Assembly (NCBI GenBank): GCA_016180705.1
Contig: JACPAU010000125.1
Location: forward strand, 1-7,117
Length of the DNA: 7,117 bases
Source: Candidatus Methylomirabilota bacterium
Lineage (GTDB): Bacteria > Methylomirabilota > Methylomirabilia > Methylomirabilales > JACPAU01
Direction: 5' to 3'
Each line of letters begins with the position of its first letter. Within the stretch, counting starts at the first letter, position 1. Both the position numbers and the translations under genes were made by a program. Below, one piece after another: positions 1 through 5,806 of the stretch. The notes under the pieces were generated by a model. That model searched no databases. It had not been told where the DNA came from and worked only from the letters and a program-made list of their open reading frames with translations.

Positions 1-762
1 ATCTCCCTGCTCATCTTCGCCGGCATCATCGTCCGGCTCCCGGAGGCCGTCGGGGGCTCTTTCCGACTCCTCCAGTCGGGCGAGATGGCCATCTTCACCT
101 TCCTCTTCCTGGCGGTGCTGATGGTGGCTGTGGTGGCGGGCGTCATCGTGATGACGCTGGGGCAGCGGCGGCTCCCGGTCCAGTACGCGAAGCGCGTCGT
201 CGGGCGCCGGATCTACGGCGGCCAGAGCACCCACATCCCGCTCCGGGTCAACACGGCGGGGGTCATCCCGGTCATCTTCGCCTCCTCGATCCTGGTCTTC
301 CCGGCCACGATCGCGCAGTTCGTGAGGACCGACTGGGTGCAGGCGGCCACCGCGGCGCTCGCTCCCGGCTCCTGGCTCTACTTCGCCCTCTACGCGGTGA
401 GCATCGTCTTCTTCACCTACTTCTACACCGCGATCATCTTCAAGCCGGACGACGTGGCGGACAACATGAAGAAGTACGGGGGCTTCATTCCCGGGATCCG
501 GCCCGGCCCCAAGACCGCCGACTACATCGAGAAGGTCCTGGACCGGATCACCCTGGTGGGGGCCATCTACCTGGCGGGCATCTCGATCCTGCCCGAGGTC
601 CTCATCGTGTGGACGAACGTCCCCTTCTTCTTCGGCGGGACCTCGCTCCTGATCGTCGTGGGGGTGGCCCTGGACACGGTCCAGCAGGTCGAGGCGCACC
701 TGCTCATGCGGCACTACGAGGGGTTTCTGAAGAAGACGCGGGTGAAGGGCCGGACGTGGTAG
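1..762 (+). CDS. secY: Preprotein translocase subunit SecY, C-terminal part (5' end outside window)
   Basis: SecY is the pore-forming membrane subunit of the SecYEG protein-export channel. The frame is open from base 1, so the 253 residues seen are the C-terminal part; compared with the roughly 440-residue family, about the first 185 residues lie upstream. The window opens inside TM5 (ISLLIFAGIIVRLPEAV). Further hydrophobic segments fall at about residues 29-52 (TM6), 86-106 (TM7), 125-147 (TM8), 183-202 (TM9) and 209-231 (TM10). The cytoplasmic loop after TM6 has the conserved basic stretch around YAKRVVGRRIYGGQSTHIPL, and the loop after TM8 has the FIPGIRPG motif. Both are regions where SecA and the ribosome dock. 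The tail ends in HYEGFLKKTRVKGRTW and stops at TAG 760-762, which runs into the G-rich Shine-Dalgarno of adk. The ATG at 85 is an internal Met, not the start. Identification is secure. Confidence 0.97.
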   Translation: MSLLIFAGIIVRLPEAVGGSFRLLQSGEMAIFTFLFLAVLMVAVVAGVIVMTLGQRRLPVQYAKRVVGRRIYGGQSTHIPLRVNTAGVIPVIFASSILVFPATIAQFVRTDWVQAATAALAPGSWLYFALYAVSIVFFTYFYTAIIFKPDDVADNMKKYGGFIPGIRPGPKTADYIEKVLDRITLVGAIYLAGISILPEVLIVWTNVPFFFGGTSLLIVVGVALDTVQQVEAHLLMRHYEGFLKKTRVKGRTW

Positions 763-775
763 GGGGGGGCGCACG

Positions 776-1426
776 GTGCGGCTGATCCTGCTGGGGCCGC
801 CGGGGGCCGGGAAGGGGACGCAGGCCCAGCGCCTGACGGAGAAACTCGGGATCCCGCAGGTCTCCACCGGGGACATGCTGCGGGCGGCCGTCGCGGCCGG
901 GACCCCGCTCGGCCGGGAGGCCAAGGCGTACATGGACCGGGGGGCCCTGGTCCCGGACGGGGTCGTCATCGGCATCATCCGGGAGCGCCTGAAGGCTCCC
1001 GACTGCGCCCGGGGCTACATCCTGGACGGCTTCCCCCGGACGGTCGCCCAGGCCGAGGCGTTAGGCGAGACCCTGGAGGCCATGGGGACCCCGCTCACCG
1101 CGGTCCTCAGCCTCACGGTGGACCCGGAGGAGCTGGTCCGGCGGCTCGCCGGTCGGCGGAGCTGCGGGTCCTGCGGCGCCGCCTACCACCTGGACACGGC
1201 GCCCCCCCGCCGTCCCGGCCGGTGCGACCGGTGCGGGGGGGAGCTCTTCCAGCGGGAGGACGACCGGGAGGAGACGATCCGGAAGCGGCTCGCGGTCTAC
1301 CGCGATCAGACCGCCCCCCTGGTGGTGTACTATCGAGGGAGGGGGCTGCTCAAGGAGGTGGACGGCCGGGGGGAGATCGCGGACGTCTTCGCCCGCGTCT
1401 GCCGGCTCCTCGGGGCGGAAGGGTAG
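776..1426 (+). CDS. adk: Adenylate kinase, long form with zinc-binding LID
   Basis: Adenylate kinase converts ATP + AMP to 2 ADP in the cytosol and sets adenylate energy balance. The 216-residue length is typical of the long bacterial form. The P-loop GPPGAGKGT is at residues 7-15, the AMP-binding STGDMLR begins at 30, and the DGFPRT motif is at 84-89. The LID carries four cysteines, C130, C133, C150 and C153, in a CxxC-x16-CxxC pattern. This matches the structural zinc site of Gram-positive and many other bacterial enzymes, and differs from the Cys-free hydrogen-bonded LID of E. coli. The GTG start at 776 places the conserved MRLILLGPPG at the N terminus. It is preceded at a suitable distance by a run of eight G (762-769) that begins within the secY stop codon. 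The gene lies 13 nt after secY, between secY and map, an arrangement common outside enterics. Confidence 0.97.
   Translation: MRLILLGPPGAGKGTQAQRLTEKLGIPQVSTGDMLRAAVAAGTPLGREAKAYMDRGALVPDGVVIGIIRERLKAPDCARGYILDGFPRTVAQAEALGETLEAMGTPLTAVLSLTVDPEELVRRLAGRRSCGSCGAAYHLDTAPPRRPGRCDRCGGELFQREDDREETIRKRLAVYRDQTAPLVVYYRGRGLLKEVDGRGEIADVFARVCRLLGAEG
1417..1423 (+). promoter_or_regulatory. Candidate Shine-Dalgarno for map
   Basis: GGAAGGG lies in the last codons of adk, 11 nt upstream of the ATC at 1435. It is the only good purine-rich Shine-Dalgarno before the conserved start of MetAP and supports initiation at or near 1435. The spacing is slightly long. The AAGGGG at 1439-1444 would be too close to the alternative ATC at 1447. 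Confidence 0.4.
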
Positions 1427-1434
1427 GGCGGGCC

Positions 1435-2190
1435 ATCAAGGGGCACATCGAGTATAAGGCCCCCTGGGAGATCGAGCTCCTCCGGAAGGCGAACCGGCTG
1501 GTCGCGGAGGCCCTGCAGGCCGTGGCCGCGGCCGTGGCTCCGGGTGTCCGGACGGCCGACCTGGACACTTCCGCGGAGGAGTACCTCCGGAAGCGCGGGG
1601 CGACGCCGGCCTTCAAGGGCTACCGGGACTATCCCTTCAGCCTCTGCGTCTCGGTCAACGAGGAGGTGGTGCACGGGCTCCCCTCCGAGCGGCGGCTCCG
1701 GGACGGGGACATCGTGAGCCTGGATCTGGGGACCATCGTGGACGGCTACTACGGGGACTCCGCCCTCACGGTGCCGGTGGGACAGGTGAGCCCGGAGGCG
1801 GCCCGCCTCCTCCGGGTGACCGAGGAGGCGCTGATGCGCGGGATCGGCGCGGCGCGGCTCGGCGGCCACCTCTCGGACATCTCCCACGCGGTGCAGAGCC
1901 ACGTGGAGGCGCACGGGTTCTCGGTGGTCCGGATCTTCGTGGGCCACGGGATCGGCAAAGCCCTGCACGAGGACCCCCAGATCCCGAACTACGGCCCGCC
2001 CGGGCGCGGGCCCCGGCTGAAGGCAGGGATGGTCCTGGCGATCGAGCCGATGGTGAACGCGGGGGGACCGGAGGTGGAGATCCTCCCGGACAACTGGACG
2101 GCAGTCACCAAGGACCGGTCCCTCTCGGCCCACTTCGAGCACACTATCGCCCTCACCGAGCAGGGCGTGGAGATCCTGACGCAGCCGTAA
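1435..2190 (+). CDS. map: Methionine aminopeptidase, type I (start uncertain, probably non-ATG)
   Basis: This cytosolic metalloprotease removes the initiator Met from nascent proteins. Counting from the ATC at 1435 gives 251 residues, a normal type I length. All five metal ligands are present: D97 (LDLG), D108 (YGDS), H171 (GHGIG), E204 (IEPM) and E235 (FEHT), the same numbers as in the E. coli enzyme. The flanking histidines are H80 (VVHGLP) and H178 ([11 protein letters not shown]). There is no N-terminal zinc-finger or SH3-binding extension. The start is the odd part. This frame has no ATG, GTG or TTG between GTG 1231, deep inside adk, and GTG 1522, which would delete the first helix. The conserved [19 protein letters not shown] begins at 1447. 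ATC 1435 (or ATC 1447, or CTG 1399) is therefore the likely initiator, unless a base is wrong in the assembly. A 322-residue model from 1222 would overlap adk by about 200 bp and is not credible. The stop is TAA, and infA follows after 25 nt. Confidence 0.93.
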   Translation: MKGHIEYKAPWEIELLRKANRLVAEALQAVAAAVAPGVRTADLDTSAEEYLRKRGATPAFKGYRDYPFSLCVSVNEEVVHGLPSERRLRDGDIVSLDLGTIVDGYYGDSALTVPVGQVSPEAARLLRVTEEALMRGIGAARLGGHLSDISHAVQSHVEAHGFSVVRIFVGHGIGKALHEDPQIPNYGPPGRGPRLKAGMVLAIEPMVNAGGPEVEILPDNWTAVTKDRSLSAHFEHTIALTEQGVEILTQP

Positions 2191-2215
2191 GGCCGGAAGG
2201 GAGGACACGGAGGGC

Positions 2216-2434
2216 GTGGCGAAGGAAGACGCGATCGAGGTGGAGGGGACGGTCGTCGAGCCGCTCCCCAACGCCATGTTCCGGGTCGAGCTGGAGACCG
2301 GGCACAAGGTGCTGGCGCACATTTCCGGCAAGATGCGGATGCACTTCATCCGGATCCTGCCGGGGGATCGGGTCATCGTGGAACTCTCCCCCTACGACCT
2401 GTCCCGCGGCCGGATCATCTACCGGTACAAGTAG
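2216..2434 (+). CDS. infA: Translation initiation factor IF-1
   Basis: IF-1 is a small OB-fold protein that binds the A site of the 30S subunit and helps IF-2 and IF-3 select the start codon. The 72-residue product has exactly the usual length and is close to family consensus throughout: [13 protein letters not shown] at the N terminus, [20 protein letters not shown] in the middle, and [23 protein letters not shown] towards the end. The start is GTG at 2216, chosen because it gives the canonical MAKED N terminus. GGGAGG at 2199-2204 is the best-spaced Shine-Dalgarno, and a second GGAGGG at 2209-2214 lies too close to be used well. Its place between map and rpmJ is the common arrangement in Gram-positives and many deep lineages. 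The TAG stop at 2432-2434 overlaps the purine run (TAGGGAG) before rpmJ, so the two genes are probably translationally coupled. Confidence 0.97.
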   Translation: MAKEDAIEVEGTVVEPLPNAMFRVELETGHKVLAHISGKMRMHFIRILPGDRVIVELSPYDLSRGRIIYRYK

Positions 2435-2443
2435 GGAGACGCC

Positions 2444-2557
2444 GTGAAGGTCCGGCCCTCGGTGAAGCCGATCTGCGAGAAGTGCAAGGTGATCCGCCGG
2501 AAGCGGGTCGTCCGCATCGTCTGCGAGAACCCCCGCCACAAGCAGCGGCAGGGGTGA
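2444..2557 (+). CDS. rpmJ: 50S ribosomal protein L36 (bL36), zinc-binding form
   Basis: This 37-residue protein is one of the smallest ribosomal proteins and packs against 23S rRNA in the large subunit. It reads [14 protein letters not shown] at the N terminus and ends [11 protein letters not shown]. The zinc ribbon is complete, with C11, C14, C27 and H32 (CxxC-x12-C-x4-H). This is therefore the zinc-dependent (C+) paralogue type and not the Cys-less form used under zinc limitation. The start is GTG 2444, 9 nt after the infA stop, with GGGAG at 2434-2438 as Shine-Dalgarno. The TGA stop is the only TGA among the completed genes here. The gene is easy to miss by length cut-off, but its identity is unambiguous from sequence and from its position between infA and rpsM. 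Confidence 0.96.
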   Translation: MKVRPSVKPICEKCKVIRRKRVVRIVCENPRHKQRQG

Positions 2558-2569
2558 GGAGGAGGGGGC

Positions 2570-2962
2570 GTGGCGCGCATCGCGGGGGTGGACCTGCCGC
2601 GGGAGAAGCGGCTCGAGGTGGCCCTCACCTACATCTACGGGATCGGGCGGTCCTCGTCGGGGAAGATTCTCCGAGACGCCCAGGTGAGCCCTGCCACCCG
2701 GGTCAAGGATCTGACCGAGGACGAGGTGAACCGGCTCCGGCGGGTGATCGAGGGGCAGTACCGAATCGAGGGGGACCTCCGGCGGGAGGTCTCGATGAAC
2801 ATCAAGCGGCTCATGGACATCGGGTGCTACCGGGGCCTCCGCCACCGGCGGGGGCTGCCGGTCCGGGGCCAGCGGACCAGCACCAACGCCAGGACCCGGA
2901 AGGGGCCCCGGCGCACCGTGGGGGTGAAGCGGACGAAGGCGGCTGCGGCTCCGGCCAAGTAG
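2570..2962 (+). CDS. rpsM: 30S ribosomal protein S13 (uS13)
   Basis: S13 sits in the head of the small subunit, contacts the P-site tRNA through its C-terminal tail, and forms intersubunit bridges with 23S rRNA and L5. The 130-residue product begins with the canonical [14 protein letters not shown], followed by the helical domain with ALTYIYGIG (residues 18-26). The signature [16 protein letters not shown] is at 88-103, and the basic tail includes [11 protein letters not shown]. The last residues are a short Ala/Lys-rich extension (KAAAAPAK), a few residues longer than many homologues. The start is GTG 2570, preceded by a long GGAGGAGGGGG run (2558-2568) beginning in the rpmJ stop region. In E. 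coli S13 opens the alpha operon. Here the 12-nt gap from rpmJ leaves no room for an operon boundary, so spc and alpha genes appear fused into one unit. Confidence 0.97.
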   Translation: MARIAGVDLPREKRLEVALTYIYGIGRSSSGKILRDAQVSPATRVKDLTEDEVNRLRRVIEGQYRIEGDLRREVSMNIKRLMDIGCYRGLRHRRGLPVRGQRTSTNARTRKGPRRTVGVKRTKAAAAPAK

Positions 2963-2980
2963 CCGGGAGGGGAGTGCGGG

Positions 2981-3382
2981 ATGGCAGGACCGAGGCGACG
3001 GACGGGACCCCGGACGCTCCGCAAGGACGCGAAGAACATTGCCACGGGGATCGCCTGCGTCCAGGCGACGTTCAACAATACCATCGTGACGATCACGGAT
3101 CCGGCGGGCAACGTGGTCGCCTGGGCCAGCGCCGGGAGCGTCGGGTTCAAGGGCTCCCGGAAGAGCACCCCCTTCGCCGCCCAGACCGCGGCGGACAACG
3201 CGGCCCAGAAGGTCATGGCCCACGGGATGAAGCAGGTCAAGGTGTACGTCCGGGGGCCCGGCGCCGGCCGGGAGGCGGCCATCCGGTCGCTGCAGGCGGC
3301 CGGGCTGGAGGTCACGGCCATCAAGGACGTCACCCCCATTCCACACAACGGGTGCCGGCCCCCGAAGCGCCGCCGGGTCTAG
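2981..3382 (+). CDS. rpsK: 30S ribosomal protein S11 (uS11)
   Basis: S11 lies on the platform of the small subunit near the mRNA exit and the E site, contacting 16S rRNA and S7/S18. The 133-residue product has every family block: the core strand [10 protein letters not shown] (31-40), [14 protein letters not shown] (55-68), [12 protein letters not shown] (91-102), and the C-terminal DVTPIPHNG with a basic PPKRRRV end. The Asn-Gly pair in PHNG (N123-G124) is equivalent to the site reported to carry isoaspartate in E. coli S11. The start is ATG 2981, with the strong GGGAGGGGAG at 2965-2974 upstream. The slightly variable basic N-terminal stretch ([12 protein letters not shown]) is normal for the family. 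The gene is 18 nt after rpsM, and the stop is TAG. Confidence 0.97.
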   Translation: MAGPRRRTGPRTLRKDAKNIATGIACVQATFNNTIVTITDPAGNVVAWASAGSVGFKGSRKSTPFAAQTAADNAAQKVMAHGMKQVKVYVRGPGAGREAAIRSLQAAGLEVTAIKDVTPIPHNGCRPPKRRRV

Positions 3383-3431
3383 GGCCGGCGGCGGCCGGGG
3401 CCGGGGAGGCCTCAGCGAAGGAGACGGAGGA

Positions 3432-4058
3432 GTGGCTCGGTACACGGACGCGGTCTGCAAGCTCTGCCGGCGGGAGGGGATCAAGCTCTTCCTGAAGGGC
3501 GACCGCTGCCACACGACCAAGTGCGCCATCGACAAGCGGGGGTACGCCCCCGGGGAGCACGGGCAGCGGCGGGTGAAGCGCTCGGAGTACGGCCTCCAGC
3601 TCCGGGAGAAGCAGAAGATGAAGCGGATCTACGGGGTGCTGGAGGGCCAGTTCCGCCGCTACTTCCAGATGGCCACCCAGCAACGCGGCGTCACGGGCGA
3701 GAACCTGGTCCGCCTCCTGGAGCAGCGCCTGGACAACGTCGTCCACCGGCTCGGCTTCGCCCCGTCCCGGGCCGCCGCGCGGCTTTTCACCCGGCACGGC
3801 CACATCCAGGTGAACGGGCGGAAGGTGGACATCCCCTCCGCCCTGGTCCGGGTGGGAGACGTGGTGCAGGTCCGGCCGGGCAGCCGAGACCTCACGGCCG
3901 TCCGCCAGGCCCTGGAGTCGGCCAAGAAGCGGCCGACTCCTCCCTGGCTGGAGCTGGACCCGGAGGGACTGAAGGGCACCGTCCGGAGCCTCCCGACCAG
4001 GGAGGACGCTGCCCTGCCGGTGGAAGAGCATCTCATCGTGGCCCTCTACTCCAAGTAG
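3432..4058 (+). CDS. rpsD: 30S ribosomal protein S4 (uS4), zinc-binding form
   Basis: S4 is a primary 16S rRNA-binding protein that nucleates 30S body assembly. In E. coli and Bacillus it also represses translation of its own mRNA. The 208-residue product carries C9, C12, C26 and C31, the CxxC-x13-C-x4-C zinc site seen in Thermus-type S4 and absent from E. coli S4. The conserved [14 protein letters not shown] follows at about 35-47, and the S4 RNA-binding domain is at about 98-160 ([11 protein letters not shown] ... [15 protein letters not shown]). The start is GTG 3432, with AAGGAG at 3418-3423 giving 8-nt spacing. The 49-nt gap after rpsK contains a GC-rich 5-bp hairpin (3383-3387 with 3392-3396). 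S4 autoregulation could act there or upstream of rpsM, but no known S4 target structure can be recognised by eye. The stop is TAG. Confidence 0.97.
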   Translation: MARYTDAVCKLCRREGIKLFLKGDRCHTTKCAIDKRGYAPGEHGQRRVKRSEYGLQLREKQKMKRIYGVLEGQFRRYFQMATQQRGVTGENLVRLLEQRLDNVVHRLGFAPSRAAARLFTRHGHIQVNGRKVDIPSALVRVGDVVQVRPGSRDLTAVRQALESAKKRPTPPWLELDPEGLKGTVRSLPTREDAALPVEEHLIVALYSK

Positions 4059-4063
4059 GCGGC

Positions 4064-4102
4064 GGGGCGCCCCGGGGCCTCGCCCCCGGCTCGGGCGGGG
4101 CG
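4064..4102 (+). other. GC-rich hairpin-prone spacer between rpsD and rpoA
   Basis: The 66-nt spacer contains overlapping self-complementary elements. There is a perfect palindrome GGGGCGCCCC (4064-4073), another GCCCCGGGGC (4069-4078), a 5-bp stem with 3-nt loop (4074-4078 with 4082-4086), and CGCCCC (4081-4086) pairing with GGGGCG (4097-4102). These are mutually exclusive folds. No U-tract follows, so it does not look like an intrinsic terminator. It could tune rpoA translation or processing, or simply reflect the base composition. The rpoA Shine-Dalgarno AGGAGG (4114-4119) lies just beyond it. Confidence 0.35.
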
Positions 4103-4124
4103 GCAGGGGCGTGAGGAGGGTTGG

Positions 4125-5126
4125 ATGCTGCAGAAGTTCAAGGGCTTTCAGAAGCCCAAGCGGCTGGAGTGCGAGCTGGAGACCCTCACCAGCACGTACG
4201 GCAAGTTTATCGCCGAGCCGCTGGAGCGGGGGTTCGGGCTGACGCTGGGAAATTCCTTGCGGCGGGTGCTCCTGTCGTCCATCGAGGGCGCCGCGGTGAC
4301 GCACCTGCGGGTCCCCGGCGTTTTCCACGAGTTCTCCTCGATCCCGGGGGTCAAGGAGGACATCACCGACATCGTGCTGAACGTGAAGGGGCTGCGCTTC
4401 AAGATGTTCGTGGACCACCCCAAGACCCTCACCCTGAAGGCGGCGGGGCCGGGGGAGGTCCGGGCCAGCCAGATCGTCGCCGATGCCGACGTGGAGATCC
4501 TGAACCCGGAGTGGTACATCGCCAGCCTCGACAAGGACGGCAGGCTCGAGATGGAGTTGGAGGTCCAGCGGGGGCGGGGCTACACCCCGGCGGAGCGCAA
4601 CAAGCGGGAGGGGCAGGCGGTGGACGTGATCGCCGTGGACGCGATCTTCTCCCCCATCCGCCGGGTGAACTTCCAGGTGGAGGACACGCGCGTCGGCCAG
4701 GCCACCGACTACAACCGCCTCATCCTGGAGGTCTGGACCGACGGCTCGGTCCTCCCCCAGGACGCGCTGGCCTACGCGGCCAAGATCCTGAAAGACCACC
4801 TCACGATCTTCATCAACTTCGAGGAAGAGCCGGAGGTGGAGGAGCCGGTCGCGGATCCCGAGCGGGAGCGGCTGGTGGAGGGCCTGAACCGGAGCGTCGA
4901 AGAGCTGGAGCTCTCGGTCCGCTCCGCCAACTGCCTCAAGAGTTCCAACATCCGCTACATCCACGAGCTGGTCCAGAAGAGCGAAGCGGAGATGCTCAAG
5001 ACGAAGAACTTCGGGCGCAAGTCCCTGAACGAGATCAAGGAGATCCTCGAGGGGATGGGGCTCCGGCTGGGGATGAGCCCAGCGGAGTTCCCGCCGGGGA
5101 TCGGGGTCCGGAAGCCCACGGAGTAG
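4125..5126 (+). CDS. rpoA: DNA-directed RNA polymerase subunit alpha
   Basis: The alpha subunit dimerises to scaffold assembly of beta and beta-prime. Its C-terminal domain binds UP elements and activators. The 333-residue product has the normal two-domain plan. The N-terminal assembly domain (about 1-235) includes [20 protein letters not shown] (36-55), with the conserved Arg pair at 46-47. An acidic linker ([14 protein letters not shown]) spans about 233-246. The C-terminal domain (about 250-317) carries the DNA-binding set R266, N269, K272, G297, K299 and S300, corresponding to E. coli R265, N268, K271, G296, K298 and S299. UP-element recognition is therefore expected to be intact. The start is ATG 4125, with AGGAGG at 4114-4119 and 5-nt spacing. 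It is flanked by rpsD and rplQ as in the standard alpha operon, and ends in TAG 5 nt before rplQ. Confidence 0.98.
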   Translation: MLQKFKGFQKPKRLECELETLTSTYGKFIAEPLERGFGLTLGNSLRRVLLSSIEGAAVTHLRVPGVFHEFSSIPGVKEDITDIVLNVKGLRFKMFVDHPKTLTLKAAGPGEVRASQIVADADVEILNPEWYIASLDKDGRLEMELEVQRGRGYTPAERNKREGQAVDVIAVDAIFSPIRRVNFQVEDTRVGQATDYNRLILEVWTDGSVLPQDALAYAAKILKDHLTIFINFEEEPEVEEPVADPERERLVEGLNRSVEELELSVRSANCLKSSNIRYIHELVQKSEAEMLKTKNFGRKSLNEIKEILEGMGLRLGMSPAEFPPGIGVRKPTE

Positions 5127-5131
5127 CGGTC

Positions 5132-5572
5132 ATGCGGCACCGGAAGGCGCGGCGCAAACTGGGCCGGACGACGGAGCACCGGGAGGCGCTCCTCCGGAAC
5201 CTGACGACGGCCCTGCTGCTGCACGAGCGGATCGTCACGACGCAGGCGAAGGCGAAGGAGCTGCGGAAGGTCGCCGAGCGGATGATCACCCTGGCCAAGC
5301 GGGAGGACCTGCACGCCCGCCGCCAGGCGGCCGAGATCGTCCAGGACGAGCGGGTCCTGCGGAAGCTGTTCGACGCCCTCCGGGGGCGGTACCAGGGCCG
5401 CAACGGCGGCTACACCCGCATCACCAAGCTCGACTACCGGATGGGGGACGGGGCGCCGTTAGCGGCGATCGAGCTGGTGGGGGCGGAGGTGGCGGAGCGG
5501 GCCCGGCCCCCGCGGAAGGGGAAGGAGCCGGCCGCCGCCGCCAGGCCGGCCGCCGCCGCCGCGGCCGAGTAA
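5132..5572 (+). CDS. rplQ: 50S ribosomal protein L17 (bL17) with Ala-rich C-terminal tail
   Basis: L17 is a large-subunit protein near the peptide exit tunnel. The conserved part is [20 protein letters not shown] at the N terminus, then [24 protein letters not shown], and a C-terminal block with [22 protein letters not shown] (about 94-115). The product is 146 residues, against 127 in E. coli. The excess is a basic/Ala-rich, probably disordered tail from about residue 120, ending [15 protein letters not shown]. The start is ATG 5132, five nt after the rpoA stop, with GGAG at 5120-5123 overlapping the end of rpoA, so translation is likely coupled. The reading frame stays open far upstream through rpoA, but only 5132 gives a family-like N terminus. 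The TAA stop at 5570-5572 is followed immediately by a hairpin, marking the likely end of the operon. Confidence 0.96.
   Translation: MRHRKARRKLGRTTEHREALLRNLTTALLLHERIVTTQAKAKELRKVAERMITLAKREDLHARRQAAEIVQDERVLRKLFDALRGRYQGRNGGYTRITKLDYRMGDGAPLAAIELVGAEVAERARPPRKGKEPAAAARPAAAAAAE
5527..5560 (+). repeat. 16-bp tandem repeat in the rplQ 3' end
   Basis: GCCGGCCGCCGCCGCC occurs twice, at 5527-5542 and 5545-5560, with an 18-bp period. It keeps the frame and encodes two copies of a Pro-Ala-rich segment in the L17 tail. The GCC tracts suggest growth by replication slippage. Confidence 0.8.
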
Positions 5573-5589
5573 TCCCGGCCCCGCCGGGA
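5573..5589 (+). terminator. Hairpin after rplQ, possible operon terminator or mRNA 3' stabiliser
   Basis: TCCCGGC (5573-5579) pairs perfectly with GCCGGGA (5583-5589) around a CCC loop, starting at the base after the rplQ stop codon. The stem is 7 bp with a 3-nt loop. No U-run follows (CTAGGTACC), so it lacks half of a classical intrinsic terminator. Its position at the end of the ribosomal-protein unit and before a candidate promoter supports a role in ending or stabilising the transcript. Confidence 0.5.
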
Positions 5590-5649
5590 CTAGGTACCCG
5601 CCCTCCACGCTTGCCCGGCCGGAGGGGCGGTCCTGCTCCGGGATTTCCC

Positions 5650-5679
5650 TTGCCAGCCGCGCCGGCTCTCCCGTATCCT
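5650..5679 (+). promoter_or_regulatory. Candidate sigma-70-type promoter for the EF-G-like gene
   Basis: TTGCCA (5650-5655) matches the -35 consensus TTGACA at 5 of 6 positions. TATCCT (5674-5679) matches the -10 consensus TATAAT at 4 of 6. The spacer is 18 bp. AT-containing hexamers of this kind stand out in such GC-rich DNA. A start near 5686 would leave a leader of about 120 nt before the ATG at 5807. Confidence 0.45.
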
Positions 5680-5806
5680 CTGCGCAGGCGCCGCGGCCGG
5701 GCTGGCCTGCCCTGGTCCCTCTCCCCTGTTCCTGCGGGCTGCTTTCCGCCGGGGCTACCGCGGCCCCCTTCCGTCTCTCCGACCCTCCCATCACGCGAGG
5801 CGATCC
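5680..5806 (+). other. Pyrimidine-rich untranslated leader before the EF-G-like gene
   Basis: No credible gene is seen here. From about 5711 to 5792 roughly three quarters of the bases are C or T, unlike the purine-rich spacers elsewhere in the window. A 5-bp stem (GGGGC 5751-5755 with GCCCC 5763-5767) is followed by CCTTCC. The Shine-Dalgarno of the next gene is probably GAGG at 5797-5800, 6 nt before the ATG. Whether the leader is regulatory cannot be decided from the sequence; no known riboswitch class was recognised. Confidence 0.4.

Noticed and set aside
1222..1434. N-terminal extension of map starting at GTG 1222
   Set aside because: The extra 71 residues overlap adk out of frame, are Gly/Arg/Pro-rich, and match nothing in the MetAP family.
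1411..1440. Programmed -1 frameshift making an Adk-MetAP fusion
   Set aside because: No X-XXY-YYZ slippery heptamer precedes the adk stop, and both proteins have complete normal lengths on their own.
2482..3495. 337-codon + strand frame overlapping rpmJ, rpsM and rpsK
   Set aside because: Its translation is Gly/Arg/Pro-rich without family resemblance, and the real proteins are read in other frames.
2153..3535. 460-codon open frame on the - strand
   Set aside because: It is fully antisense to infA, rpmJ, rpsM and rpsK, all conserved genes, and its translation is low-complexity.
3330..4964. 544-codon open frame on the - strand
   Set aside because: It lies antisense to rpsD and rpoA, is rich in Leu/Pro/Arg/Gly with no domain-like pattern, and is a by-product of high GC with few stops.
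1..5572. TAG reassignment to an amino acid
   Set aside because: Every TAG falls at the expected family C terminus and is followed by a new Shine-Dalgarno and start, so TAG acts as a stop.
5619..5641. Hairpin CCGGAG/CTCCGG with 11-nt loop as a second terminator
   Set aside because: The 6-bp stem with a long loop and no U-tract is within chance expectation for this composition.
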